From assembly GCA_046727935.1 (NCBI GenBank), contig JBKPDP010000052.1, positions 1 to 64,000 on the forward strand: a stretch of 64,000 bases of DNA, read 5' to 3'. The notes under the pieces were generated by a model. It saw only the letters and a program-made list of their open reading frames with translations. It ran no database searches and was not told where the DNA came from. The position numbers were made by a program, and so were the translations under genes. Below, in pieces: positions 43,377 through 51,712 of the stretch (positions are counted from its first letter, which is position 1; every line of letters starts with the position of its first letter). The stretch is from Udaeobacter sp046727935. GTDB lineage: Bacteria > Verrucomicrobiota > Verrucomicrobiia > Chthoniobacterales > UBA10450.

Positions 43377-43808
43377 TCACATCGCGTTTAACATTGCCAC
43401 ACGTCGCTCGTGTCGACCTCCATCGAAACCTGTTTCCAGCCAGATCCGCACAATTTTAAGCGCCAGATCTTCTGGAATCAGACGCTCGCCAATGGAAAGC
43501 ACGTTGGCGTCATTATGTTTCCTTGAGAGACGCGCTGACTCTTCGCTCCAGCAAAGGGCGCAACGCACGCCGTGCACCTTATTGGCCACCATCGCTTCGC
43601 CGTTCCCCGAGCCGCCGAACACGATGCCGCGTTCGCACTCGCCACGAGCGACTGCTTCTGCCGCCGGGCGAATGAAAAGCGGATAGTCCACGGGTTCCTC
43701 GCTGAATGTGCCGAAGTCTTTTACTTCATGCCCGAGCGAGGCGAGCAATTCTTTTACCTTCTCCTTATAACGAAAACCAGCGTGATCTGATCCAAGAGAA
43801 ATTTTCAT
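43377..43808 (-). CDS. rpiB: Ribose-5-phosphate isomerase B
   Basis: 143 residues, the normal RpiB length: ISLGSDHAGFRYKEKVKELL at the start, DYPLFIRPAAEAVARGECERGIVFGGSGNGEAMVANKVHGVRCALCW in the middle (the GSGNGE form without the active-site Cys seen in some RpiB), and RKHNDANVLSIGERLI. Interconverts ribose-5-P and ribulose-5-P in the pentose phosphate pathway. Its ATG overlaps a CATCCTGAG repeat arm. Confidence 0.94.
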   Translation of the reverse strand: MKISLGSDHAGFRYKEKVKELLASLGHEVKDFGTFSEEPVDYPLFIRPAAEAVARGECERGIVFGGSGNGEAMVANKVHGVRCALCWSEESARLSRKHNDANVLSIGERLIPEDLALKIVRIWLETGFDGGRHERRVAMLNAM

Positions 43809-43993
43809 CCTGAGAGTTTGTTAATGGAGTTGCACGACTGCTGTCGAGGAATCTCTTTCGATCAATGACGAATGACGAATGCCGAAGCACGAAGAAATGA
43901 CGAATGATCAAATGCCGAAGGATCGTGGCGTCGCTTCTTCGTCATTCGGGCTTTGTGCTTGTTTCGTCATTCGACATTCGGATTTCGTCCTTG
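43806..43993. repeat. Degenerate CATCCTGAG unit plus second TTCGTCATTCGG array
   Basis: 43806-43858 looks like a decayed member of the GTCATCCTGAG family; 43861-43993 repeats the TTCGTCATTCGG/CCGAATGACGAA word array seen at 43208-43375. rpiB is thus bracketed by two copies of the same repeat. The 258 bp between rpiB and the DnaJ-like gene contain no plausible gene. Confidence 0.55.
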
Positions 43994-44066
43994 AGATGCT
44001 GACTCGACTTCACTTGAAAGACGTGAACGGATCATCGCCGTGATCGGCGAGAGGACCATGTTGATC

Positions 44067-45023
44067 TCACCCGCCGTGCAGTTTCGCCAGCTCGTTCCAG
44101 ATTTCGCGTTCGCGTTCGTTCAATTTCTTCGGGACGTTGATTTGAACTTCGACGTAGAGATCGCCACGTTTTCCGGAGACCCCAGGCAAACCGCGTTCGC
44201 GTAGACGAAATCGCTGCCCGCCCTGTGTGCCTGGCGGAATCTTCAGGCGCACCTTTCCTTCCAGAGTGGGCACGAGCAATTCGCTGCCCAACACGGCACG
44301 CCACGGTTCGATCTTCACTTCGTGAATCAAGTCGGTGCCCTCGACCGAAAAATCTGGGTGGCGCGCAAGTCGGACGCGCAGGAACAGGTCACCGCTTTTT
44401 CCACCGCGCACGCCGGCTTCGCCCTGGCCCGCCAGACGGATTCGCTGGCCCTCGCGAACGCCACGCGGAATTTTGACCTGATAATTTTCAACTTTGTTTG
44501 AGCCTGCCCGGCGCAGCGAGACCGTTCGAGTCGATCCGTTCAGCGCTTCTTCCAGTGTAACCATGATGTCGGCCTCGACATCGGCGCCACGCTCCGCCGT
44601 TGCCTGGCGTCCGCCAAATCCGCCGAAAGCTGAGCGGCCGCGGCCGCCGCCGAAAAACGCTTCGAAGAAATCGCTGAATCCGGTTCCGCCGAATTCGAAT
44701 TGAACTCCTCCACCGCCATCGCCGCCCCATTGGTAAAATCCGCCTTCTGAGGGTTGCGGGCCCCATTGTGGTGGCGGCTGGAATCCGCCCGGGCGATTCC
44801 AATCCGCGCCGAGCTGATCGTATTTTTTGCGTTTCTCGGGATCGCCTAGTACCTCGTACGCTTCGTTGATCTCCTTAAATTTTTCCTCGGCGGCCTTCTT
44901 GTCCTTGGCTACATCGGGGTGATGTTTGCGCGCCAGCTTGCGAAAAGCGCTGCGAATCTCCTCGTCAGTAGCCGTTTTCGGCACACCGAGCGTCTCGTAA
45001 TAATCTCGGAATTGTACTGGCAT
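44067..45023 (-). CDS. cbpA: CbpA-like DnaJ-class co-chaperone
   Basis: 318 residues: N-terminal J-domain (DYYETLGVPKTATDEEIRSAFRKLARKHHPDV, with HPD), a Gly/Phe-rich linker (about 75-135) and two C-terminal substrate-binding beta domains (ADIMVTLEEALNG; LARHPDFSVEGTDLIHEVKIEPWRAVLG; VRLKIPPGTQGGQRFRLRERGLP). No zinc-finger CxxCxGxG repeats, so CbpA-type rather than DnaJ itself. It stimulates DnaK. The short DUF2905 gene is divergent, 48 bp away. Confidence 0.9.
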   Translation of the reverse strand: MPVQFRDYYETLGVPKTATDEEIRSAFRKLARKHHPDVAKDKKAAEEKFKEINEAYEVLGDPEKRKKYDQLGADWNRPGGFQPPPQWGPQPSEGGFYQWGGDGGGGVQFEFGGTGFSDFFEAFFGGGRGRSAFGGFGGRQATAERGADVEADIMVTLEEALNGSTRTVSLRRAGSNKVENYQVKIPRGVREGQRIRLAGQGEAGVRGGKSGDLFLRVRLARHPDFSVEGTDLIHEVKIEPWRAVLGSELLVPTLEGKVRLKIPPGTQGGQRFRLRERGLPGVSGKRGDLYVEVQINVPKKLNEREREIWNELAKLHGG

Positions 45024-45071
45024 CCGCTCTCAAGCTTGTGCCTCCGCTCGATTTGCGCAACTTTTTGAATA

Positions 45072-45284
45072 ATGCGCGAGCTGGGCAAATTCGTCGCCGT
45101 CATTGGTGTGATCCTCACGCTGGTGGGATTGGTGATGTGGAGTGGGTTTGCGCCGAAATGGTTGGGACGATTGCCCGGCGACATCCGGATCGAGCGAGAA
45201 CATTCTGCGTTTTATTTCCCCATCGTCACCTGCATCATTCTCAGCATCCTCTTGAGCCTGCTGTTATCGATCTTCCGTCGTTAA
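45072..45284 (+). CDS. DUF2905-like two-helix membrane protein
   Basis: 70 residues, two membrane segments (about 8-25 and 49-67) joined by the conserved loop WLGRLPGDIRIEREHSAFYFP, the hallmark of the small DUF2905 family. Function unknown. The start ATG at 45072 fits the family length. Confidence 0.85.
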   Translation: MRELGKFVAVIGVILTLVGLVMWSGFAPKWLGRLPGDIRIEREHSAFYFPIVTCIILSILLSLLLSIFRR

Positions 45285-45315
45285 CCAGTTTTCAATTGCC
45301 TTGGTATCCCAAGCG

Positions 45316-45395
45316 CTGTAGCCACGGGCCTGTGGCCCGTCTCACCTTGCGCGTTGTCGGGCCATGTGCGAACGGCCCACAGGGCCGTGGCTACA
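45316..45395. repeat. CTGTAGCCACGGGCC...GGCCGTGGCTACA palindrome
   Basis: The best-paired member of the CTGTAG...CTACAG family: GTAGCCACGGGCCTGTGGCC pairs with GGCCCACAGGGCCGTGGCTAC around a 35-nt middle. It lies just upstream of the uracil-DNA glycosylase gene and runs into its open frame. Confidence 0.7.
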
Positions 45396-45428
45396 ACAGC
45401 TATCCAAACTCAGCTCGATCAACATGTG

Positions 45429-46016
45429 ATGGCGCTGCTCCAATGCCGTCGCTGCCCGCGAATGAAATCCCCGCCAGTCTCCGGCGGCGCAATCGTGAGC
45501 GATGTAATGATCATTGGCCAGGCACCGGGCCCGCGGGAACCGGTTTTGCAACGACCGTTTGCGCATACCGCCGGCAAGACGCTTTTCCGCTGGTTTGAAG
45601 AGTTCTGTGGGATGAATGAAGCCGCGGTTCGATCGAAAATTTATTTCGCAGCGGTCTGTCGCTGTTTTCCCGGAAAGAATTCTGGCGGCACAGATCGCGT
45701 TCCGGCTCCGGACGAGATTCGCAACTGCACTTCATGGATGGATGATGAGATCCAAATTCTGCGGCCGCGCCTCGTTATTCCTGTTGGCCGGCTGGCTATC
45801 ATGCAATTCATCGAGTGCGCGAAATTAGAGAAAGTGATCGGCCACAGATTTCGTGTTGGGCGCGCAGGGCACCGTTTCGACGTGATTCCGCTTCCGCATC
45901 CGTCGGGCGCGTCGCCCTGGCACAAGATTGCGCCTGGAAAAGAATTGCTCGGACGCGCGCTGAAGCTGATCGCGCGCCATCCAGCTGTTGCGGCGAAAGC
46001 GGCGAGCAAGAGCTAG
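45429..46016 (+). CDS. Uracil-DNA glycosylase superfamily protein (family 4-like)
   Basis: 195 residues from ATG 45429. The open frame reaches up to a TTG at 45354, but that part is encoded by the upstream palindrome. Motifs: CRRCPRM (first Cys pair of a likely Fe-S cluster), IIGQAPGPREPVLQRPFAHTAGKTLFRWFEE (motif 1), AAVCRCFPGKN, RNCTSWMDDEI (further Cys) and IPLPHPSGASPW (motif 2). It would remove uracil or a similar damaged base from DNA. Weak ribosome site. Confidence 0.8.
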   Translation: MALLQCRRCPRMKSPPVSGGAIVSDVMIIGQAPGPREPVLQRPFAHTAGKTLFRWFEEFCGMNEAAVRSKIYFAAVCRCFPGKNSGGTDRVPAPDEIRNCTSWMDDEIQILRPRLVIPVGRLAIMQFIECAKLEKVIGHRFRVGRAGHRFDVIPLPHPSGASPWHKIAPGKELLGRALKLIARHPAVAAKAASKS

Positions 46017-46064
46017 GTGATTGCAGAGATTGATTAGGACTGATCTAGTGCGTGATCTGAAGCT

Positions 46065-47486
46065 ATGGCTGTGAGTCGAAAGCCCAATTTGGTTCTTTTT
46101 CTGCCCGACCAACAGAGAGCACACACGATTGCATGCTACGGAGGCGTGAAGGTGCACGCGCCGAACCTGAATAAACTTGCCTCTGAATCGGTTGTCTTCG
46201 AGCGCGCATACGTCACGCATCCGGTTTGCACCCCTTCACGTTCTTCACTTATGACGGGCACCTGGCCGCACATTAACGGATGCACGCGAAATAGCGTGCC
46301 ACTCGATCGAAGATTCCGTGTTTTCCCTGAGTTAATGCGAGACAGAGATTATCGCACCGCGTATATCGGTAAGTGGCATCTGGGTGAGGAAGGGCCGATC
46401 GGGCGAGGATTTGAGGAATGGGTTTCCACCGATGATCACGGTGATTACACAAATTTCCTCCTTTCAAAGGGGATTACGCCCGACAAGCAGAACCGACGAT
46501 TCTCAGAACTGGCCATCAGCAGTCTGCCGATCGAACTGTCACGGCCGAGGTTTCTCGAGAGACATGCATGCGAATTCATCGAAAAACATCGCGACGATCC
46601 TTTCATCCTCGTTGTAGGTTTTGTAGAACCGCATTCGCCCTATAACGGACCTCTCAACGATAAGCACCCGCTCGATCAAGTGGAACTCGATGCGACGGCC
46701 ACACTTCCTGAGAGTGAAGACATTCCGCTGCGTTATCGTTTGATGCGCGAATGGCAGCAAGCGGAAGCTGTTCTGGATCGGGAGCGATTGCCTACTCAGT
46801 TGTTTTTCGGGATCACGCCCGAGGAATATCGGAGTATCAAACAGCGCTATCTCGGCTTAGTCACGCTAGTGGATCAAAGCATTGGTGCCATCCTCGCATG
46901 CTTAGAACGATTTGGCCTGAGTGATCAGACGATTGTTATTCACACGAGTGACCACGGCGACAGCCTGGGCGCGCATCATCTCTTTGGGAAAGAAACAATG
47001 TTCGAAGAGGCTATGCGCGTTCCATTCCTGGTTCGGCTTCCTGGTCAAACACGCGCCAAGACTGTTCCGCGCCCAGTCAGTCACATCGATTTCGTGCCAA
47101 CATTGCTTGATCTTCTCGGCCAGCCGACCCATTCCCAGTGCGCTGGCAAAAGTCTTTTGCCACTGATTAATGAAGTGGGAGTACCACCAGAGAACGTGTT
47201 TCTGGAGTGGGCGCCAAACCGTACGAAAGTAAAAAAGGGTACCAAATTGGCTCGGCGACGCATGGTCAAGTGCGCCGTCGAAGAATCCACCCGGACAGTT
47301 GTTTCCTCGGACGGTTGGAAGCTTAGCCTGCGCGACAAAGACTTAAACGAATTGTACAATCTGAACGACGATCCGCTGGAGATGCGCAATCTTTACGCGG
47401 CCCGGCAAAATGGTTCGGTGATTTCCCGGCTTACCGAAGAGATTTATCGCTGGCAGGAATCTACAAACGACAAGCTCGGATTGTGA
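46065..47486 (+). CDS. Sulfatase (arylsulfatase family), no signal peptide
   Basis: 473 residues, alkaline-phosphatase superfamily. PNLVLFLPDQQRAHTIACYG holds the first metal Asp, and CTPSRSSLMTG is the sulfatase motif CxPSR whose Cys must be converted to formylglycine. YIGKWHLGEEG, HTSDHGDSLGAHHLFGKETMFEEAMRVPFLV (second metal site) and a C-terminal domain follow. Substrate unknown. No export signal is seen, and no sulfatase-maturing enzyme lies nearby. Confidence 0.92.
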   Translation: MAVSRKPNLVLFLPDQQRAHTIACYGGVKVHAPNLNKLASESVVFERAYVTHPVCTPSRSSLMTGTWPHINGCTRNSVPLDRRFRVFPELMRDRDYRTAYIGKWHLGEEGPIGRGFEEWVSTDDHGDYTNFLLSKGITPDKQNRRFSELAISSLPIELSRPRFLERHACEFIEKHRDDPFILVVGFVEPHSPYNGPLNDKHPLDQVELDATATLPESEDIPLRYRLMREWQQAEAVLDRERLPTQLFFGITPEEYRSIKQRYLGLVTLVDQSIGAILACLERFGLSDQTIVIHTSDHGDSLGAHHLFGKETMFEEAMRVPFLVRLPGQTRAKTVPRPVSHIDFVPTLLDLLGQPTHSQCAGKSLLPLINEVGVPPENVFLEWAPNRTKVKKGTKLARRRMVKCAVEESTRTVVSSDGWKLSLRDKDLNELYNLNDDPLEMRNLYAARQNGSVISRLTEEIYRWQESTNDKLGL

Positions 47487-47572
47487 GGGCGGTTTGGAAA
47501 CCGCCGCTCCTTGCTGGTCCGCCTTAGGCATTCGACGAAGGCCACTCGCCCGCGGCGAGAGAGTCGGGGGGG

Positions 47573-47866
47573 TCAGGTTATAGACATTGAAGATATCGGT
47601 TCTTCGACCCTCATATTCTTTGCTTCTTTGAATTTGTAGCTTTCAGCTTTCCGGTATCGGGTTTTCCGCTTGAATTTTCTGTGTTGCCATTCCCTATACT
47701 TTAGATTTCGCTTCCGCCGGTGCACCTCGCAAAACAAGCCGCCCTTAGTCGCCGGACGACTGCAGTCATGACACAAGCCGGTGCGCTTGTGGCGCAGCTG
47801 GTAGCGGCGCTGTCGTGACAACGCACTCTTGTGGCTTGGTCCTGGAAGTCGAGCAGGAGAACTCAT
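47573..47866 (-). CDS. Small Cys/His-containing basic protein, unknown
   Basis: 97 residues from ATG 47866 (the frame is open to 48052, but the upstream part looks non-coding). Centre has CHDCSRPATKGGLFCEVHRRKR, a likely zinc-binding C-x2-C...C-x2-H knuckle, followed by a very basic region (KYREWQHRKFKRKTRYRK). Similar small proteins often sit in repeat-rich regions; a nucleic-acid-binding role is only inferred. A GGGTCAGGTTATAGACATT sequence lies at its 3' end. Confidence 0.4.
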   Translation of the reverse strand: MSSPARLPGPSHKSALSRQRRYQLRHKRTGLCHDCSRPATKGGLFCEVHRRKRNLKYREWQHRKFKRKTRYRKAESYKFKEAKNMRVEEPISSMSIT

Positions 47867-48069
47867 TTCTGACCGTTCCCCTTTCACAATGTTGGTTTTA
47901 CCTATTCCTACGGGAAAATTTGCTCGATGTTGTAAAAAAAGTTTTGGGGAATCGATAAATTCTTCTGACCGCCAATGGCGCCGATGACACCGATCAGAGC
48001 AGGATCGTTCACTGCTGCTTATCTTTACAAAGTTCTTGAAATCGCACATCACCGCGAAGCGGATCGAGC

Positions 48070-48198
48070 ATGGGATGGTCCTGGAGCCTTTTTGCCGAAC
48101 TGAAACGCCGCAACGTTTACAAGGTGGCGATAGCTTGCGCAGTTGTGGGCTGGCTGCTTATTCGCCGCTGGCAAGAAAAGGACAAGCTCAAGGTTTGA
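48070..48198 (+). pseudogene. Truncated 5' remnant of a TolB-like/TPR signalling gene
   Basis: 42 codons reading MGWSWSLFAELKRRNVYKVA then IACAVVGWLLI, the N-terminal membrane-anchor sequence typical of adenylate-cyclase/TolB-TPR proteins in this bacterial group, after which the frame runs out in unrelated residues and a stop. The rest of the gene (whose domain type survives in the kinase gene at 54435-57146) is missing. Interpreted as a deletion remnant. Confidence 0.5.
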
Positions 48199-48242
48199 TC
48201 AAGCAGAGCGCCAGCGATGGATCAATCGATTTGGGATGTGAG

Positions 48243-48938
48243 TTACTGTTTCGAAAGCCTCTTTTCTTCCAGTAAAAGGCTTTTCACATCGGCCAGGACG
48301 AGTCGCGGATCGAGAGTCGCGGAACTATAGATGTTCCGGATGCGGCCTTGGCGATCGATGAGAAACACCCGCAGAATGTGATACAGCGGGCCTTGTGGAT
48401 CATTCGGATTGGATCGCTTGTCCACGGCTTGACCGTAGCCGTTCAGGATAGAGTCTAACTCCGTGCGCGATTTGGCTGTCGCGAAGCGCCATTCGCATCC
48501 CGATTTTTGTTCGCGCATCGCTTCCGAATAGATGGCGAGACGTTGCGGCGTGTCGTAATCTGGATCGAAGCTTAAGCTGACGAGGCGCATGTTCTTCGCC
48601 AACCCGCTATCTCCCGCGCTCAGCGCGTGCAGGTGGTACAACACGCCTGTGGCGTAAGGGCACGCTTTCGGCGCCGCGCACCGAGTATAGATAAAGCTTA
48701 ACACCGTGATACGCCCATGCGTGAGCTCGCGCAGGTTTGATGCTTGGCCAGCTGAATCAATAATCGCGCCGTCGGGCGCCAGCTTGATAACTGGCAAGGC
48801 GTAGCTGCCCGGGACAGGTGGATCGTAATCGTAGTCGCTATCGTGCGGGAGCGCACTGTCGGCGGCAACAGATACAATCCGCGCAGCCAGGTAAAGCGTA
48901 AGCGCGAGTGCCAGCACTCGACTGCAATTGAACTTCAT
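48243..48938 (-). CDS. SCO1/SenC-family copper-handling protein
   Basis: 231 residues from ATG 48938, which overlaps the stop of the SBP56 gene (ATGA). Signal peptide (about 1-25), then a thioredoxin-like fold with VLSFIYTRCAAPKACPYATGVLYHL (Cys pair spaced C-x5-C instead of the usual C-x3-C of SCO) and the distal metal His in GPLYHILRVFLIDRQGRIR. SCO proteins insert copper into cuproenzymes. Position after an SBP56/methanethiol oxidase gene suggests it supplies that enzyme. Confidence 0.85.
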   Translation of the reverse strand: MKFNCSRVLALALTLYLAARIVSVAADSALPHDSDYDYDPPVPGSYALPVIKLAPDGAIIDSAGQASNLRELTHGRITVLSFIYTRCAAPKACPYATGVLYHLHALSAGDSGLAKNMRLVSLSFDPDYDTPQRLAIYSEAMREQKSGCEWRFATAKSRTELDSILNGYGQAVDKRSNPNDPQGPLYHILRVFLIDRQGRIRNIYSSATLDPRLVLADVKSLLLEEKRLSKQ

Positions 48939-50308
48939 CGGTTTGGTTCCTGCGCTGATGCGACTACCCGATTCGCACCGAGCTTTGTCGCGCCGAAAAG
49001 CATGTGATGCGACCGGCCCAGCTTCAGCGCGGTAAAATCGAGAGCAAAACTTGGCTTCAGTTCTTTGCCGTCCCATGTATAGGCGCGCACGAATTGCTCG
49101 TTATCCTCGCCTTTCTTGTCCCAGTGCGCCAGGAGCGAACTGGTAAAATAGAGCCGCTTCCCGTCCCAGCTCTGCGACACCATGTTGACCTGCCGCCCAA
49201 TCTGCTTCTCATAAATCTGTTTCGGTTTTTGCGGGTCCGAAACATCGAACACGCGGCACTTTCCATCGCCGAAACAATCCACGAACAACGTCTTGTCGTC
49301 GGCGCTAAGGCTGATATCGACCGGTAGCACGCCGCCTTTGACGTCACCGATCGTCCCAACTTCCTTTGCCTGCCATTCGCCGCGGTCATCCAGATAGACC
49401 AACCAAAGTTTCGATGTTAGCGCCGTAGCAGTGAAGGCGTAGTTGTGCTTGTCGCCCCAGGCCCAACGGATTTCCAGTGGCGCGCCGGGTACCTCGAAAA
49501 CTTTCTTGGGCTGCCGCGCATGGAAATCCCACATCACCATCGTCGAGCCAAAATGCTTCATCGCCTCGGGATCAGCCGTTAATTTGGCGAAGTCCATCGT
49601 GTAGTTGTTCCAGCCGGTAAACGATGAAGTGAGCAGCGCGTTCTTTCGCGGGAGCACACGCGCATCATAGCCGTAGCCGTCCGCGAACTTCGCGTCCGCC
49701 GCCCCGCGCGCGTCATCTTTTGTTGGCAACCAGTGGGTAGTGATGTAGTTGCCGTCGTTACTGTATTCGACCAATGCAGTCCGGCCGCCGTGATCTTTCG
49801 CGTTCGAGAGACACGAAATGAGTACGCGCCCCGGCAATGCGTACGCCCCGTGAGGTCCGATCGCGCCGCCGGTGGTTTCCGCGAAATTTTCGATGGTCTT
49901 CACATGTCGCGGTTTCGCTGGATCAGTGTGCACGTCGAAAATGAACACGCGGCTGTTCTCGAGACCCGCGAGCCAGAGTTGGTGCCGGTCATCGGTGAAC
50001 CCACCGTGGTGCGCTTCGTTGCGTCCACCAACGGAGGTGGAGCTGATGACTTTCCCATAGTTGGGCGATCCGGGCTTAACATCGACGGTGACCAGTTTGT
50101 CCGAACCATCGCCCAAGCCTTCCACGCCGAGCGTCCAAACATAGACGAACTCTTCCTGCCCCTCAATGCGAGCAAGGTAAGGTGAAGAACACGTCTCATC
50201 GGCACGTGTGTTGCTCATGGCCAAGGTGAGCATCAACGCTAGAGTGCCCACAAAGACTGCGTTTGAGATCTTAGCGATGAATGAGTGGGTATTAATGCAT
50301 ATTTTCAT
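48935..50308 (-). CDS. mtoX: SBP56-family methanethiol oxidase (MtoX-like)
   Basis: 457 residues with a signal peptide (about 1-36). Strong SBP56 pattern: ETCSSPYLARIEGQEEFVYVWTLGVEG, NEAHHGGFTDDRHQLWLAGL, GAIGPHGAYALPGRVLISCLSN, and VLPVDISLSADDKTLFVDCFGDGKCRVFDVSDP, a beta-propeller fold. Bacterial SBP56 is known as a periplasmic copper-dependent methanethiol oxidase (methanethiol to formaldehyde, H2S and H2O2), usually encoded next to an SCO1 gene, as here. The usual third partner, a MauG-like cytochrome, is not seen. Confidence 0.87.
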   Translation of the reverse strand: MKICINTHSFIAKISNAVFVGTLALMLTLAMSNTRADETCSSPYLARIEGQEEFVYVWTLGVEGLGDGSDKLVTVDVKPGSPNYGKVISSTSVGGRNEAHHGGFTDDRHQLWLAGLENSRVFIFDVHTDPAKPRHVKTIENFAETTGGAIGPHGAYALPGRVLISCLSNAKDHGGRTALVEYSNDGNYITTHWLPTKDDARGAADAKFADGYGYDARVLPRKNALLTSSFTGWNNYTMDFAKLTADPEAMKHFGSTMVMWDFHARQPKKVFEVPGAPLEIRWAWGDKHNYAFTATALTSKLWLVYLDDRGEWQAKEVGTIGDVKGGVLPVDISLSADDKTLFVDCFGDGKCRVFDVSDPQKPKQIYEKQIGRQVNMVSQSWDGKRLYFTSSLLAHWDKKGEDNEQFVRAYTWDGKELKPSFALDFTALKLGRSHHMLFGATKLGANRVVASAQEPNR

Positions 50309-50329
50309 ATTTTTTCCTCTTAAGTTGCT

Positions 50330-51712
50330 TTACGGATTGATTACTATTTGTGGTGCGGGCTTGTTCATTTCGATTTCGGTTTTCAACTTCTGGATTTGCG
50401 CGGCCTGCTCTTTGAACTGCGCCGTCAAAACCTCCATCCCTTTTTGTTGCTGGGCAACCGTTGATTTCAACTCAGTGATCGTCGCTTGTTGCGCTTGGAT
50501 TCTTTTGTGTTCTTTAAGGAACTCGTTGAGCAACATCGCGTTGATCTGGTCGTAGCGGACTGTGTAGATTTCGCCGTTATTGTCGCGCGCTACTAAATCC
50601 GGATTCACCTCCGCGACTTCCTCGGCGATCAAACCAAATTGCCGCGGGCTGTTCTTGTAGTTCTTGTAGCGAAAAGTCACCGGCTTAAGCGAAAGGAGCG
50701 CTTCGCTGGCTTTATCCATTGGCTGGATCTCTTCCTTAAACCGCCTTGAGGAGGCGATCGTTCCGAGCTTGCCGCTTGAGTCGATCGCGACGACCATCGC
50801 GTCCGGGGCTATTATCGCGCTGAAGATGTTGCCGATGTAGCAGCTGTTATCGAAGTTCGCGCCTGGGAGTCCGATAGCAATAACGTTATTGGCCGTCGTG
50901 ACACTGGCACCGGCATTAGCGCCTAAGGCCGTATTGCCGTTGCCGGTGGTGTTGGCAAGGAGCGCAGCGGCACCCATGGCCGTATTGTTCTGGCCGGTGG
51001 TGTTGTTGTAAAGCGCAATATCCCCGATCGCTGTGTTGGAACCTCCGGTGCTGTTGCTAAAGAGCGCGTCCTCGCCAGTGGCCGTATTATCGGCCCCGGT
51101 GCTATTGCTGTGGAGCGCGTCAGCGCCGATGGCCGTGTTGACCCCGCCCTCGGTGTTGCCATTGAGTGCGCCCTTACCGACAGCCGTGTTGCCGGTGCCC
51201 ACCGTGTTTAACGCCAGTGCGCCCGCACCGAACGCGCTATTCTCTTCGCCAGTCGTGTTGTTAAAGAGCGCTTCGTCCCCGGTGGCCGTGTTGTTATCAC
51301 CTTCGGTGTTTTTAAAGAGCGCAGTATGCCCATTGGCCGTGTTGGCGCTCCCAGTGGTGTTGCTAAAAAGGGCGAAGGCGCCATTGGCCGTGTTGAAGCT
51401 ACCGGTAGCATTGCTTAAAAGCGCCCCGGCGCCAGTGGCCGTATTTTGGTCTGCGGTGTTGGCGAGGAGCGTCCCGGCGCCAGTGGCAGTATTGAAGTTG
51501 CCTTCGGCGTTGCTCAGGAGTGAGAACACGCCAACAGCTGTATTATATGTGCCGCTGGTGAGACTAAAAAGAGCACTTTGCCCTTCTGCCGTGTTGCCAC
51601 CGGGGTAGCCGCCGTCCGGAGCCGGGACAACAGCTTGGGCCAGGGGCAAAAGCCCGAAGCACCCGAGCGCAAACAGAATGATTAATGTGAATGGAATGTT
51701 TCGATTTTTCAT
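50330..51712 (-). CDS. Exported fibre protein: YadA-head-like repeats, S74 chaperone domain, coiled coil
   Basis: 460 residues from ATG 51712 (open upstream frame ignored because 51712 gives a clean signal peptide, MKNRNIPFTLIILFALGCFG). Conserved PAPDGGYPGGNTAEGQSALFSL, then about 16 head-type repeats of 14-16 residues (NTAVGVFSLLSNAEG, NTATGAGALLSN), then SSRRFKEEIQPMDKASEALLSL of the S74 intramolecular chaperone domain (VNPDLVARDNNGEIYTVRYDQINAMLLNE) and a C-terminal coiled coil. Likely a trimeric surface fibre that may self-cleave at SSRR. Three paralogues in this window. Confidence 0.82.
   Translation of the reverse strand: MKNRNIPFTLIILFALGCFGLLPLAQAVVPAPDGGYPGGNTAEGQSALFSLTSGTYNTAVGVFSLLSNAEGNFNTATGAGTLLANTADQNTATGAGALLSNATGSFNTANGAFALFSNTTGSANTANGHTALFKNTEGDNNTATGDEALFNNTTGEENSAFGAGALALNTVGTGNTAVGKGALNGNTEGGVNTAIGADALHSNSTGADNTATGEDALFSNSTGGSNTAIGDIALYNNTTGQNNTAMGAAALLANTTGNGNTALGANAGASVTTANNVIAIGLPGANFDNSCYIGNIFSAIIAPDAMVVAIDSSGKLGTIASSRRFKEEIQPMDKASEALLSLKPVTFRYKNYKNSPRQFGLIAEEVAEVNPDLVARDNNGEIYTVRYDQINAMLLNEFLKEHKRIQAQQATITELKSTVAQQQKGMEVLTAQFKEQAAQIQKLKTEIEMNKPAPQIVINP

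Noticed and set aside
45354..45428. Upstream TTG start for the uracil-DNA glycosylase
   Set aside because: This part of the frame is encoded by the CTGTAG palindrome and adds no conserved residues; the conserved protein starts at about 45429.
47866..48052. Upstream extension of the Cys/His protein frame
   Set aside because: Composition is unlike the downstream part and no motif is seen; ATG 47866 gives a more natural protein.
51033..51608. Plus-strand frames of 191 and 125 codons opposite the fibre genes (also 53214-53591)
   Set aside because: Leu/Val/Ala-rich mirror images of the periodic fibre repeats; they exist only because the fibre genes are repetitive.
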